Positions 37,501-46,133 of a stretch of 64,000 nucleotides of DNA are shown piece after piece. The DNA lies in NCBI RefSeq assembly GCF_002886045.1, contig NZ_CP025791.1:3301001-3365000 (forward strand), written 5' to 3'. The stretch comes from Flavivirga eckloniae (GTDB taxonomy: Bacteria; Bacteroidota; Bacteroidia; Flavobacteriales; Flavobacteriaceae). The notes beneath the pieces were generated by a model. The model worked only from the letters and a program-made list of their open reading frames with translations. It was not told where the DNA came from and made no database searches. Each line of letters begins with the position of its first letter. Within the stretch, counting starts at the first letter, position 1. A program made the position numbers and the translations under genes.

Positions 37501-37533
37501 AAAAAAGGCTTCAACATTTCTGTTAAAGCCTTT
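37501..37533 (-). terminator. Rho-independent terminator of tRNA-Leu
   Basis: A 13-bp stem with one mismatch (AAAGGCTT.AACA / TGTT.AAGCCTTT) closes a four-base loop at 37517-37520 and runs into a T tract on the minus strand, starting 3 bp after the tRNA 3' end. Confidence 0.85.
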
Positions 37534-37535
37534 AG

Positions 37536-37617
37536 TACTCAAGGTGGGAATCGAACCCACACTCCCGAAAGAACTGGATTTTGAATCCAGCGCGTCTACC
37601 AATTCCGCCACTTGAGC
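37536..37617 (-). tRNA. tRNA-Leu (CAA anticodon)
   Basis: 82-nt class II tRNA on the minus strand. Acceptor GCTCAAG pairs with CTTGAGT (one G:T at the first pair). The D-arm is GCG/CGC, the anticodon stem CTGGA/TCCAG encloses loop TTCAAAA with anticodon CAA, there is a long variable arm (TTCTTTCGGGAGT), and the T-arm is GTGGG-TTCGATT-CCCAC. The CCA end is not encoded. A hairpin terminator follows. A second, interrupted copy of its 5' third lies upstream at 37905-37977. Confidence 0.95.
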
Positions 37618-37645
37618 GTTAATAAACTTAAAAGACAATTCAAAA

Positions 37646-37891
37646 TTACAAATTATCTCTAACTATACGGAGTTTTTCTTTGCCAACTCCAGATTTCCAA
37701 TACTTTTCTCTTTTTCTAGCCTCAATTCTAGTATCTAATGTTTCAGAATATATTAGCTTAAAAGGACAATATGCTCTTGTCGTTTTTTCCCGACCTTGAT
37801 TATGTCTTCCTAACCTCTCAGGGATATTAATTGTCATTCCAACATAAATATAATTCCTTGATAAACTTGAAATGGCGTAAACATAATACAT
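37646..37891 (-). CDS. Small GIY-YIG nuclease domain protein
   Basis: 81-residue single-domain GIY-YIG protein of the UPF0213/YhbQ-like type. The two motif strands are YVYAISS and YIYVGMT, the conserved arginine lies in ERLGRHNQG, and the catalytic-type glutamate is in EARKREKYWKSG, so the active site looks intact. It lies between tRNA-Leu (28 bp away) and an interrupted second copy of the tRNA 5' end that carries two hairpin repeats, suggesting it belongs to a small mobile unit. Free-standing members of this family have poorly defined roles. Confidence 0.88.
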   Translation of the reverse strand: MYYVYAISSLSRNYIYVGMTINIPERLGRHNQGREKTTRAYCPFKLIYSETLDTRIEARKREKYWKSGVGKEKLRIVRDNL

Positions 37892-37910
37892 CTTTCAATA
37901 TTTAAGCGCG

Positions 37911-37930
37911 CCTGCCTGTCGGTAGACAGG
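37911..37930 (+). repeat. Tag-plus-hairpin repeat copy 1
   Basis: CCTGCCTGTCGGTAGACAGG: a CCTG tetranucleotide followed by a 6-bp hairpin (CCTGTC, loop GGTA, GACAGG). It is inserted exactly between agcgcg and tctacc of the tRNA-Leu duplicate. Confidence 0.85.
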
Positions 37931-37944
37931 TCTACCAATTCCGC

Positions 37945-37964
37945 CCTGCCTACCGGCAGGCAGG
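37945..37964 (-). repeat. Tag-plus-hairpin repeat copy 2 (inverted)
   Basis: On the minus strand this reads CCTGCCTGCCGGTAGGCAGG, the same unit as copy 1 in opposite orientation. It differs at two positions that pair with each other (T-A in copy 1, C-G here), so the hairpin is kept. It is inserted exactly between ccgc and cacttg of the tRNA duplicate. Confidence 0.85.
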
Positions 37965-38058
37965 CACTTGAGCATTACGGACAGCAAAAATATATATTTT
38001 TTCGATAATTAATCACAAAAATACTAGTCAATATACTTTTTAGGTAAAAATAAATGTA

Positions 38059-38066
38059 TAAATTTG
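38059..38066 (+). promoter_or_regulatory. Bacteroidota -7 element for prs
   Basis: TAAATTTG matches the TAnnTTTG consensus exactly, about 55 bp before the prs start. The expected -33 region holds only TTTT (38037-38040). Confidence 0.5.
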
Positions 38067-38120
38067 CACCTCGTTTAAAATAAGGGTGCTGTTTTAGCGC
38101 TGCATAACAACCAGTTAACT

Positions 38121-39062
38121 ATGCCAATTGTAAATACCGAAGCCAAAATTTTTGCATGTACACAAAGTAGAGTTCTTGGCGAAAAAATAGCTAAGTCATT
38201 TGGTGCAGATTTGGGTAATGTAATTACTTCAACTTATAGTGATGGAGAATTTCAACCATCTTATGAAGAATCTATTCGTGGAGCCAGGGTTTTTATTATT
38301 GGATCTACCAATCCAGGACCGCAAAACTTGATGGAGATGTTGTTAATGCTAGACGCAGCTAAGCGTGCTTCTGCAAGACATATTACAGCGGTATTACCTT
38401 ATTTTGGTTGGGCAAGACAAGATAGAAAAGATAAACCTCGTGTTCCCATTGCAGCAAAATTGGTTGCGAAAATGTTAGAAGCAGCAGGAGCTACTCGTAT
38501 TATTACAATGGACTTACACGCCGATCAAATACAAGGGTTTTTTGAAAAACCGGTAGATCATTTGTTTGCATCTACTATTTTTCTTCCGTATTTAAAAAGC
38601 TTGGGATTAGACAATTTAACGATTGCTTCCCCAGATATGGGAGGTTCGAAAAGAGCATATGCGTATTCTAAAGCTTTAGAAAGTGATGTTGTAATTTGTT
38701 ATAAGCAACGCGCTAAGGCTAATATCATTTCGCATATGGAATTAATTGGTGATGTTACAGGTAAGAATGTTGTATTAGTTGATGATATGGTAGACACCGC
38801 AGGTACCTTAACAAAAGCTGCAGATTTAATGATAGAACGTGGAGCGTTAAGTGTACGAGCTATTTGCACACACCCTATATTGTCTGGAAAAGCATATGAG
38901 AATTTAAATAACTCAAAATTAGAAGAACTCATAGTAACAGACTCTATTCCTTTATCGCAAGAAAACGATAAAATTAGAGTTTTAAGCTGTGCGAACTTAT
39001 TTGCTGAGGTTATGGATAAAGTACATAACAATCAGTCTATTAGTTCAAAATTTGTAATGTAA
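38121..39062 (+). CDS. prs: Ribose-phosphate pyrophosphokinase
   Basis: 313-residue cytoplasmic enzyme making PRPP from ribose 5-phosphate and ATP for nucleotide, histidine and tryptophan synthesis. Visible signatures are the flexible-loop region YFGWARQDRKDKPRVPIAAK, MDLHADQIQGFF, and the PRPP-binding loop VVLVDDMVDTAGTLTKAADL. Length is normal. A perfect -7 box precedes it, and rplY follows in the same direction. Confidence 0.97.
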   Translation: MPIVNTEAKIFACTQSRVLGEKIAKSFGADLGNVITSTYSDGEFQPSYEESIRGARVFIIGSTNPGPQNLMEMLLMLDAAKRASARHITAVLPYFGWARQDRKDKPRVPIAAKLVAKMLEAAGATRIITMDLHADQIQGFFEKPVDHLFASTIFLPYLKSLGLDNLTIASPDMGGSKRAYAYSKALESDVVICYKQRAKANIISHMELIGDVTGKNVVLVDDMVDTAGTLTKAADLMIERGALSVRAICTHPILSGKAYENLNNSKLEELIVTDSIPLSQENDKIRVLSCANLFAEVMDKVHNNQSISSKFVM

Positions 39063-39106
39063 ATTAATAATTAATATAAATAGAAAATGAAAACGACTTG
39101 AAATAT

Positions 39107-39139
39107 AAATTCTATTAACTTTTATAATAGAATTTGTTT
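39107..39139 (+). terminator. AT-rich hairpin between prs and rplY
   Basis: Perfect 11-bp stem AAATTCTATTA / TAATAGAATTT with a 7-nt loop, followed by GTTTT. It could end the prs transcript or act in the rplY leader. Confidence 0.45.
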
Positions 39140-39186
39140 TCAACTAAGTTTACATAATACGAATAAATAACAATAAATAATAAATT

Positions 39187-39834
39187 ATGAAATCAATTAC
39201 AATCAACGGATCTCAAAGAGAAAGCGTGGGCAAAAAAGCGACAAAAGCCTTACGTAATGCTGGTCAGGTTCCTTGCGTGTTATACGGAGGAGAAAAGCCA
39301 GTTCATTTCGCAGCAGCAGAATTAGCATTCTCTAAACTTGTTTACACACCGAATGCGCACACTGTTGTAATTAATTTAGATAACGGTGAAACTTTAAATG
39401 CTGTACTACAGGATATTCAATTTCACCCAGTTACAGATAGAATCTTACATATAGATTTTTATCAATTATTTGAAGACAAAGAAATTGCTTTAAATATTCC
39501 AGTTCAACTAGTAGGTAACTCAAGAGGTGTTAAAAACGGTGGTGTTTTAAGAAGAAACAACAGAAAACTTCGTATTAAGGCACTTCCAGTTAACTTACCA
39601 GATTTTATAGAGATAGACATCACGCCTTTAAAAATTGGAGATAAAGTTTCAGTAGGAGATTTATTAAACGAAAAGTATACGTTCTTACATACAGATAATA
39701 CAGTAGTATGTCAAGTTAGAACTTCTAGAGTAGCAGTTGAAGATGAAGAAGATGATGAAGAATTAGAAGAAGGAGCAGAAGCAGCACCTGCAGGCGAAGC
39801 TGAAGGAGCAGAAGCACCTGCAGCTCAAGAATAA
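39187..39834 (+). CDS. rplY: 50S ribosomal protein bL25, CTC form
   Basis: 215-residue protein: an N-terminal bL25 5S-rRNA-binding domain ([36 protein letters not shown]) followed by the CTC beta domain and a low-complexity tail of Glu and Ala (residues about 190-215). The long form with a C-terminal domain is usual in Bacteroidota. It lies upstream of pth, a frequent partner gene. Confidence 0.96.
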   Translation: MKSITINGSQRESVGKKATKALRNAGQVPCVLYGGEKPVHFAAAELAFSKLVYTPNAHTVVINLDNGETLNAVLQDIQFHPVTDRILHIDFYQLFEDKEIALNIPVQLVGNSRGVKNGGVLRRNNRKLRIKALPVNLPDFIEIDITPLKIGDKVSVGDLLNEKYTFLHTDNTVVCQVRTSRVAVEDEEDDEELEEGAEAAPAGEAEGAEAPAAQE

Positions 39835-39857
39835 AATATTCTTAACTTAAAATAATA

Positions 39858-39888
39858 AAAGCATTCTGTATTTTCAGGATGCTTTTTT
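39858..39888 (+). terminator. Rho-independent terminator after rplY
   Basis: AAAGCATTCTG / CAGGATGCTTT pair over 11 bp (one T:G) around a 6-nt loop and end in a T run. It covers the ATG at 39879, which argues against that ATG as the pth start. Confidence 0.75.
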
Positions 39889-39911
39889 ATTTTTACGGAA
39901 ATATTGAAGTT

Positions 39912-40541
39912 ATGTACCGGTTTTTATTCAAACTGTTTAAGGGAAAAAAAGAACCAGAATCACAAGAAGATTTAATGAAGAAGTACTTAATAGTTGGTTT
40001 AGGGAATATTGGAGAGAAATATGCCAATACACGTCATAATATTGGATTTAAAATATTAGACTATTTTGCAAATAAAGAAGCATTTACCTTCGAAACCCAA
40101 AAACTGGGGGATATGGCTACATATAAATTAAAAGGAAGAACCTTTATTTTTTTAAAGCCTAATACATACATGAATTTAAGCGGAAAAGCCATATTGTATT
40201 GGTTAACAAAAGAAAAAATACCCTTAGAAAACTTATTAGTTATTACAGACGATTTAAACTTACCTTTTGGAAGTATTCGTTTAAAGACAAAAGGAAGTGA
40301 CGGTGGTCACAACGGATTAAAGGATACTCAAGACAAATTAAATACAACCAAATACAATCGTTTTAGATTTGGTATTAGCGATGCTTTTTCTAAAGGCAGA
40401 CAAGTGGATTATGTTTTAGGAGAATGGACCCAAGAGGAGGCAGATAAACTTAAGGAACGTTTAGATAAATCGGTAGAGCTTATAAAATCTTTTGCTTTAG
40501 CTGGTGTTAATATTACTATGAATAGTTTTAATGGTAAATAA
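39912..40541 (+). CDS. pth: Peptidyl-tRNA hydrolase
   Basis: Releases peptides from prematurely dropped peptidyl-tRNA. The catalytic core runs from KKYLIVGLGNIGEKY, with the key histidine in NTRHNIGF and KPNTYMNLSG, DDLNLPFGSIRLK and GGHNGLKD following. Three in-frame ATGs are possible: 39879 lies inside the rplY terminator, 39912 gives a short basic extension (MYRFLFKLFKGKK), and 39975 gives the bare core of 188 residues. I chose 39912 because such extensions fit flavobacterial homologues, but 39975 is a real alternative. Confidence 0.93.
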   Translation: MYRFLFKLFKGKKEPESQEDLMKKYLIVGLGNIGEKYANTRHNIGFKILDYFANKEAFTFETQKLGDMATYKLKGRTFIFLKPNTYMNLSGKAILYWLTKEKIPLENLLVITDDLNLPFGSIRLKTKGSDGGHNGLKDTQDKLNTTKYNRFRFGISDAFSKGRQVDYVLGEWTQEEADKLKERLDKSVELIKSFALAGVNITMNSFNGK

Positions 40542-40634
40542 AAATCTGGCCTGAAAAGCGTTACTCAGAACGACTTGTGTTGATCACATTAGAAATGTGA
40601 GAATCTGTCTAAATTTATAACCATTATCACGGGT

Positions 40635-40661
40635 AAACCTCCCTGTCTGACAGAAAGGTTT
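40635..40661. repeat. Inverted repeat downstream of pth
   Basis: AAACCTCCCTGTC and GACAGAAAGGTTT are inverted copies with two mismatches and almost no loop, lying in the convergent gap between pth and the metalloprotease. No T run follows, so termination is not clear. Confidence 0.4.
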
Positions 40662-40694
40662 CTCAATAACATAATTAGACTCTAGAGTCCTTTG

Positions 40695-43600
40695 TTACTT
40701 TATAATTATCTTCTTAAGAGATTTTCTAACACCATCACTTACATTTAAAAAATACATGCCAGCTTGTGCTTTGGGCAAGCTTATTTTTTCATTAAAATCA
40801 CCAGCATGATTAAATTTTTTATCATAAAAATAACGCCCTCTAGCATCAAAAACCTGGACATTGATCTCTCTAAATGTTGAACTATTTAACCTGATTGAGA
40901 ATTCCCCATAGTTCGGATTAGGATAAACTACAAAATTTTCAAAACCAAAATTCTCAATATCCAAGGTTGCTATTACGTTTAAAGTGTAGTCTTCAACCTC
41001 TCCATCAAAACCATTTTCACAAAAAGAAGGAGATTGATCAAATTTTGTTGAAATCCTCATGATTGTATTTCCAAGAACAGCATCAATAGGAACAGTAATA
41101 GAAAATGGCGAAGCAGATGTAGGTCCATTAGTCACATTGTTCGCATTACCTAAGTTGTAAGTCTCACCAGGATCATTAAAACTACAGTTTTGGTTCCAGT
41201 CTATCCAAGCCATAGTCGCAGTGGTAAAACTACCATCGGTATTAACATTTACAGTTAAATCGTAAGAACTATCCCTATTTAAATCTGTAGATATTGATTT
41301 GTAATTTGAATAACCAGAAGGTTTGGCAGAAGTATTATCAAATGTGTTAAATTGAACTTGTGTAATACTTGTATTATATTGTGTGTTTCCGGCAGAAGAA
41401 CATATGCCATTGAAAAAAGGAAAAGTAATGTTTTTGTTTTTGGTGACAGAGGTTGATGCACCTGTTATTACTAAAGGATAATTCGCTTCCAAAACACCAT
41501 CTAAATCACTAATAGTCATGGTAACACTTCCAGAAGCACTTAAATTGGCTGGAGAAAAAACTACACTAGAACCTGGAGGGTTTCCATTAATACTAAAAGT
41601 TGTATTCTCAGAAAAACCATTCACTTGCACATAATCAAAATGAAATACAGCAGTAGTCTCACCACATACAAGTGGTTCCATAGTCTCTTCAACCATAAAG
41701 AATTCAGGATTTGGAGAAATGGAAAAATCAAAGTTAGAAACGTCATAAAAAATATTATCTGCGGCTTCAATTAACAATCTGGCCGAAGATGTATCTGGAA
41801 TTGATGGAACGGTATAAGTAAATGAACCATCGTTAGGAGTATTTGACGCTATACTTATGGGGAACGTCAATCCGCTATCTGTAGATAAGCTTATGTTTAC
41901 ATTTTGGCAGTTTATTGTACCATTTGTTGTTTGCCCAACTTCCCATTGAATAGTTTGTGTAGACCCTTGAACCCAAGAAATAGGATTGGTAACCGTAAAG
42001 GGAGTTACATCCTCAACAGTAATTTGCATGGTGTCGTAACTTGTTTGTCCGCCTGTAGCATCAGCAGGTGATCTATCTCTAACCGTTAACGCCCAATTTA
42101 AAGTTCGCGCAACTGTCGAAACGGTTTCCCAATCGCTACCTAAAGTAGGATTGGTTTGCGTAACGTTACCAGCAATAACACTACTAAATTTAGGAATATA
42201 CCTGTCTGGGGAGCTTGAAGGAGGTAGTGATCTATTGGTTGAGCCAGATGTTAGTTCTGGTCCAAAATTTTGGTAATTGGTCACGCCACTATCAATTTGT
42301 TCCCAACAGTAAGTTAAATTATCTCCTCCGTCCAGATCGGTAGCGGTACCTCTTAAAACATAAGCAGTGCCTTTAGGTATGTTGTAGTTACTCCCAGCAT
42401 TGGCACTTGGAGGGTTATTTGAAATAACCTCGGTTGCTTGGCAACTTTTACTGTTCAGGTTATCTAATATCTGTTTAATGCTGTGATAATGAAAATAATC
42501 ATCCCCGCTTAGTTCAACATTATTGGCACCTTCAATACCGGCATATCCCATAACGGTTGTTCCACTTCCAGGTTCAGAATTAACACCTGTGCCACTTTCA
42601 CTATTATCAAAAGCCCAGGTATGATTAGCTCCCATTTGGTGTCCAATTTCATGAGCAACAAAATCTATGTCAAAGGAATCCCCTTCAGGAACAGCGTCAG
42701 ATGGAGAGGTATAGGCGCTTCCTTTAGCATGAGATGACGAATTAACAGGGTTTTGACAAACACACCCAATGCAACCTGCATTTCCACCACCACCAGTGGC
42801 GCCAAATAAATGGCCTATGTCATAAGCGGCACTACCAATAACATTGGTTAATGTGTTTTGTACCTGTAAGCTCCACCCATTAGGACTATTAAAATTGTCA
42901 ACATCCGCACCAACACCAGCATCAGAATACGGGTCGGTAGTTGCATTAGTGTATATTAATTGAGTAGCATCAATAAGTTCAAAAGTTACAGCCATATCAG
43001 TCTCAAAAATTTCATTAACCCTACTCAAGGTGTTATTTATTGCTGCAAGAGCATCGGCAACGGCATCACCGTTTCCAGCATTACCATCATCATGATAAGC
43101 AGTGTATTCTGATGTAGTAGAAATTGCTATTCTAAATTTCTTTAAAGTTTGATCGTTGGCACCACCTTCATTAACCTTTGCGGTTTTTTCTGTTTTAGAA
43201 TTAAGCGATTTATTTACTTCATCCAAGGTTTTACATGCTAATCTATTTATAGAAGCATCTTTGCCATACTTATCATATAAAACGTATTTATTTGAACCTT
43301 TTGTTAAAGGCTGCATAAATACTGTGGGTTTATCGGTAGAAGAAATCATGGTATGTATACCTTGGGGAGATACACTCATTCGCAAACGAGACTGGGAATT
43401 ATTTGTACTAACACCCACATACGATTTTATGTTTGGGTATTTAGAAGCAAGTTGAGGAGAAAAAACGGGTGCTTCGTAAATCTTAAAAGACTGCATTTTG
43501 CCGTTAATCCCAGGTAAAACAATCGTAGTAGTTTCCTTTTTATTTTTAGAGCTCCTTAAGGTCGTAGAAGCGGTACTTTTTTTAAATGAAGACATATCAA

Positions 43601-43760
43601 GTTCAAAAAAATGAACCTCATTCTTGTTTAAATGAAATTTTGATAGTTTTTCAGAGTTTTCAAAATGCTCAACCTTTTTCCATGAAGAATTTTGAGAAAC
43701 AGCTGAAAATGCGAACAAAAGCATTGTTATTGAAAAAACATAATGTAGTTTTGTTTTCAT
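40695..43760 (-). CDS. Secreted reprolysin-like zinc metalloprotease with T9SS sorting domain
   Basis: 1021-residue protein. Signal peptide (about 1-22) and propeptide region are followed by a metzincin domain with the zinc motif HEIGHQMGANHT (HExxHxxGxxH) and Met-turn VMGYAG. Ig-like/PKD-type beta domains follow, then a GEVED domain (GFDGEVEDYTLNV) and a C-terminal type A T9SS sorting domain (YPNPNYGEFSIRL to KSLKKIIIK). It should be exported by the type IX system and released or anchored at the surface as a broad protease. It is a lone minus-strand gene between pth and ribF. Confidence 0.94.
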   Translation of the reverse strand: MKTKLHYVFSITMLLFAFSAVSQNSSWKKVEHFENSEKLSKFHLNKNEVHFFELDMSSFKKSTASTTLRSSKNKKETTTIVLPGINGKMQSFKIYEAPVFSPQLASKYPNIKSYVGVSTNNSQSRLRMSVSPQGIHTMISSTDKPTVFMQPLTKGSNKYVLYDKYGKDASINRLACKTLDEVNKSLNSKTEKTAKVNEGGANDQTLKKFRIAISTTSEYTAYHDDGNAGNGDAVADALAAINNTLSRVNEIFETDMAVTFELIDATQLIYTNATTDPYSDAGVGADVDNFNSPNGWSLQVQNTLTNVIGSAAYDIGHLFGATGGGGNAGCIGCVCQNPVNSSSHAKGSAYTSPSDAVPEGDSFDIDFVAHEIGHQMGANHTWAFDNSESGTGVNSEPGSGTTVMGYAGIEGANNVELSGDDYFHYHSIKQILDNLNSKSCQATEVISNNPPSANAGSNYNIPKGTAYVLRGTATDLDGGDNLTYCWEQIDSGVTNYQNFGPELTSGSTNRSLPPSSSPDRYIPKFSSVIAGNVTQTNPTLGSDWETVSTVARTLNWALTVRDRSPADATGGQTSYDTMQITVEDVTPFTVTNPISWVQGSTQTIQWEVGQTTNGTINCQNVNISLSTDSGLTFPISIASNTPNDGSFTYTVPSIPDTSSARLLIEAADNIFYDVSNFDFSISPNPEFFMVEETMEPLVCGETTAVFHFDYVQVNGFSENTTFSINGNPPGSSVVFSPANLSASGSVTMTISDLDGVLEANYPLVITGASTSVTKNKNITFPFFNGICSSAGNTQYNTSITQVQFNTFDNTSAKPSGYSNYKSISTDLNRDSSYDLTVNVNTDGSFTTATMAWIDWNQNCSFNDPGETYNLGNANNVTNGPTSASPFSITVPIDAVLGNTIMRISTKFDQSPSFCENGFDGEVEDYTLNVIATLDIENFGFENFVVYPNPNYGEFSIRLNSSTFREINVQVFDARGRYFYDKKFNHAGDFNEKISLPKAQAGMYFLNVSDGVRKSLKKIIIK

Positions 43761-43843
43761 AAATTTTTTTTAGGGCGTTTTTTATTAACGATCTATGAAC
43801 AAAGCTAGCTTTTTTAGACGGAATTAACAATTTAACTTGTTAA

Positions 43844-44782
43844 ATGGGTAAGGTAAAAAATATCGAAACATATAAACCTGTAGAGCCTACTGTGGTTACT
43901 ATTGGTACTTTTGATGGCGTTCATATAGGGCACCAAAAAATAGTTAAACATCTAATTTCTACCGGGGAAGCAGATGGGCTAAAATCTGTAATTCTAACAT
44001 TTTTTCCGCATCCGCGAATGGTTTTGCAGAAAGACTTTAATATAAAGCTAATAAACACTATTAACGAACGTCGCCAAATACTGAAGGGACTAGGGTTAGA
44101 TTACTTAATCATTAAAGAGTTTACCAAGAAATTTTCTCGTCTTACAGCCGAGGACTTTGTAAAACAGGTTTTGGTCGATAAGTTACATGCGAAAAAGGTC
44201 ATTATCGGTTACGATCATAGATTTGGAAGAAATAGAAATGCCAATATAGATGATTTAAAAAAGTTTGGAGAAGTTTATGGATTTGAAGTCGAAGAAATAT
44301 CGGCACAAGATATAAACGATGTGGCGGTTAGCTCTACAAAAATTAGAAAAGCCCTAAAAGAAGGGGATGTAATTAAAGCAAATGCCTTTTTGGGGTATAA
44401 TTTTTCAATAGCTGGAACAGTAACCAAAGGAAAAGGCTTAGGTAGACAATTAAATTTTCCAACAGCCAATATTAAAGTAGAAGAAGACTATAAACTTATA
44501 CCCAAGCAGGGATCTTACATTGTAAAAGCTATGGTTGATGAAGCATTAATTTATGGTATGATGAATATTGGTTTAAATCCAACAGTTAATGGCGAAAAAG
44601 AAACGATTGAAGTTCATTTTTTTAATTTTAATGATGATATTTACGGTAAAAATGTTCAAATTGAATTATTAAGCCGTATTCGAGACGAAGAAAAATTCGA
44701 ATCGGTTGAAGCCCTAAAAATGCAATTAAAAAAAGATAAAGAAACTGCGCTTACCTACATAGCAACACATCATGCTCAATAA
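43844..44782 (+). CDS. ribF: Bifunctional riboflavin kinase / FAD synthetase
   Basis: 312-residue enzyme making FMN and FAD. The N-terminal nucleotidyltransferase domain has TIGTFDGVHIGHQKIV and YDHRFGRNRN plus SSTKIRKALKEGD. The C-terminal flavokinase domain has TVTKGKGLGRQLNFPTANI and YGMMNIGLNPTVNG. It overlaps the next gene by 11 bp, so the HTTM protein is co-translated. Confidence 0.96.
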   Translation: MGKVKNIETYKPVEPTVVTIGTFDGVHIGHQKIVKHLISTGEADGLKSVILTFFPHPRMVLQKDFNIKLINTINERRQILKGLGLDYLIIKEFTKKFSRLTAEDFVKQVLVDKLHAKKVIIGYDHRFGRNRNANIDDLKKFGEVYGFEVEEISAQDINDVAVSSTKIRKALKEGDVIKANAFLGYNFSIAGTVTKGKGLGRQLNFPTANIKVEEDYKLIPKQGSYIVKAMVDEALIYGMMNIGLNPTVNGEKETIEVHFFNFNDDIYGKNVQIELLSRIRDEEKFESVEALKMQLKKDKETALTYIATHHAQ

Positions 44783-46088
44783 ATGGTTTTTTAAAAATAT
44801 TGATAACTCCCAATTAGTGGTTTTCCGAATTTTTTTCGGACTTCTTTGTTTTTTAGAATCGGTTGGCGCTATTTTTACAGGTTGGGTTAAGCGAACCCTT
44901 ATAGAACCAGAATTTACTTTTTCATTTATAGGTTTTGAGTGGTTGCAACCACTTCCGGGAAACGGCATGTATTATTACTACATCGTAATGGGAGTATTTG
45001 CATTATTCATTATGGTTGGTTACAAATATAGGTTAAGCGCTATATGTTTTGCCTTAATGTGGTCTGCGACTTATTTAATGCAGAAATCTGCCTATAATAA
45101 CCATTACTATTTATTGATGCTTTTAAGCAGCATCATGGCATGTCTGCCAGCTCATAGATATGCTTCAATAGACGTTAAACGAAATCCCAAATTAAGAAGT
45201 TTATCCATGCCACAATGGTGTCGCCTGGCAATAGTACTACAGCTTTTTATTGTTTATACCTATGCATCTGTTGCAAAGTTGTACCCAGATTGGTTGAATG
45301 CTACTGCCATAGAAATGTTTATGAAAGGTAAAAGGGATTACATCATAGTAGGTGAGTTACTTCAGCAAAAATGGTTGCATTATGTTTTAGCTTACGGCGG
45401 CATATTATTCGATGGTTTAATTGTACCATTATTGTTATTTAAACCAACAAGGAAATATGCTTTTGTGGCCTCTGTTTTCTTTCATTTGTTTAATTCGTTT
45501 GTATTCCAAATAGGCATTTTTCCTTACTTATCGTTAGCATTTACATTGTTCTTTTTTGACCCAGAAACGATCCGAAAAATATTTTTGAAGAAGAAACCTA
45601 TTTATGATTCTGAAGAAGTGGTAATACCAAAGTTAAGAACATCATTTTTAGCGATTTTCTTTTTTTATTTTATAGTTCAAATTGGATTGCCTCTAAGGCA
45701 TCATTTAATTGAAGATGATGTGCTTTGGACGGAAGAGGGACATAGGCTTTCATGGCGCATGATGCTTAGAACCAAAGGCAGCACGATAACCTATCGTGTT
45801 AAGAATAAAGACAACGGTAAAAGTTCGATAGTTAATTTAGATGACTATTTAACAAATAAGCAAAAGCGTTCCGCAGGTTCGAAACCAGATGTTATCTGGC
45901 AATTTGCACAGCATTTAAAACAAAAGTTTCTGGAAAAAGGTGAAGATGTAGCTGTTTATGTAGATTGCAAGATCAGTGTAAACGGAAAGCCCTATAAAAG
46001 ATTAATAAACCCGAAAGTAGACATAGCCAATGTTGAATGGAATACATTCAAACATAGTGATTGGATTTTACCCTCAAAAGAGGATTAA
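44772..46088 (+). CDS. HTTM domain membrane protein (vitamin K-dependent carboxylase-like)
   Basis: 438-residue protein with several transmembrane helices covering residues about 15-275 and a soluble C-terminal part. It matches the HTTM domain of vitamin K-dependent gamma-carboxylase homologues: LVVFRIFFGLLCFLESVGAI, QKSAYNNHYYLLMLLSSIMA and QLFIVYTYASVAKL. Bacterial members have no settled function. The overlap with ribF is seen directly; any functional link to flavin is speculative. Confidence 0.8.
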   Translation: MLNKWFFKNIDNSQLVVFRIFFGLLCFLESVGAIFTGWVKRTLIEPEFTFSFIGFEWLQPLPGNGMYYYYIVMGVFALFIMVGYKYRLSAICFALMWSATYLMQKSAYNNHYYLLMLLSSIMACLPAHRYASIDVKRNPKLRSLSMPQWCRLAIVLQLFIVYTYASVAKLYPDWLNATAIEMFMKGKRDYIIVGELLQQKWLHYVLAYGGILFDGLIVPLLLFKPTRKYAFVASVFFHLFNSFVFQIGIFPYLSLAFTLFFFDPETIRKIFLKKKPIYDSEEVVIPKLRTSFLAIFFFYFIVQIGLPLRHHLIEDDVLWTEEGHRLSWRMMLRTKGSTITYRVKNKDNGKSSIVNLDDYLTNKQKRSAGSKPDVIWQFAQHLKQKFLEKGEDVAVYVDCKISVNGKPYKRLINPKVDIANVEWNTFKHSDWILPSKED

Positions 46089-46105
46089 ATATCTTAGTAA
46101 TTCCC

Positions 46106-46113
46106 TAAATTTG
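46106..46113 (+). promoter_or_regulatory. Bacteroidota -7 element for serS
   Basis: TAAATTTG, a perfect TAnnTTTG match 20 bp before the serS ATG. No clear -33 TTTG lies at the expected distance. Confidence 0.45.
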
Positions 46114-46133
46114 TCGCTTAAATTTTCAAAAAT

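Larger units (their letters stand above)
37905..37977 (-). pseudogene. Interrupted duplicate of the tRNA-Leu 5' region
   Basis: Plus-strand blocks agcgcg (37905-37910), tctaccaattccgc (37931-37944) and cacttgagc.tta (37965-37977) equal the tRNA-Leu segment 37589-37621 with a single substitution near the end. Two 20-bp sequences sit at the block borders without loss of any tRNA base. The 3' two-thirds of the tRNA are missing, so this copy cannot function. Confidence 0.85.

Noticed and set aside
36974-37535. Integrase remnant beside tRNA-Leu
   Set aside because: Searched by eye for recombinase-like motifs; no reading frame of useful length or motif found.
37905-37977. CRISPR-like array formed by the two 20-bp repeats
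   Set aside because: Only two units, in opposite orientation, and the spacer is tRNA sequence; no cas genes nearby.
39879-39911. Upstream ATG for pth
   Set aside because: It lies inside the rplY terminator hairpin and T tract.
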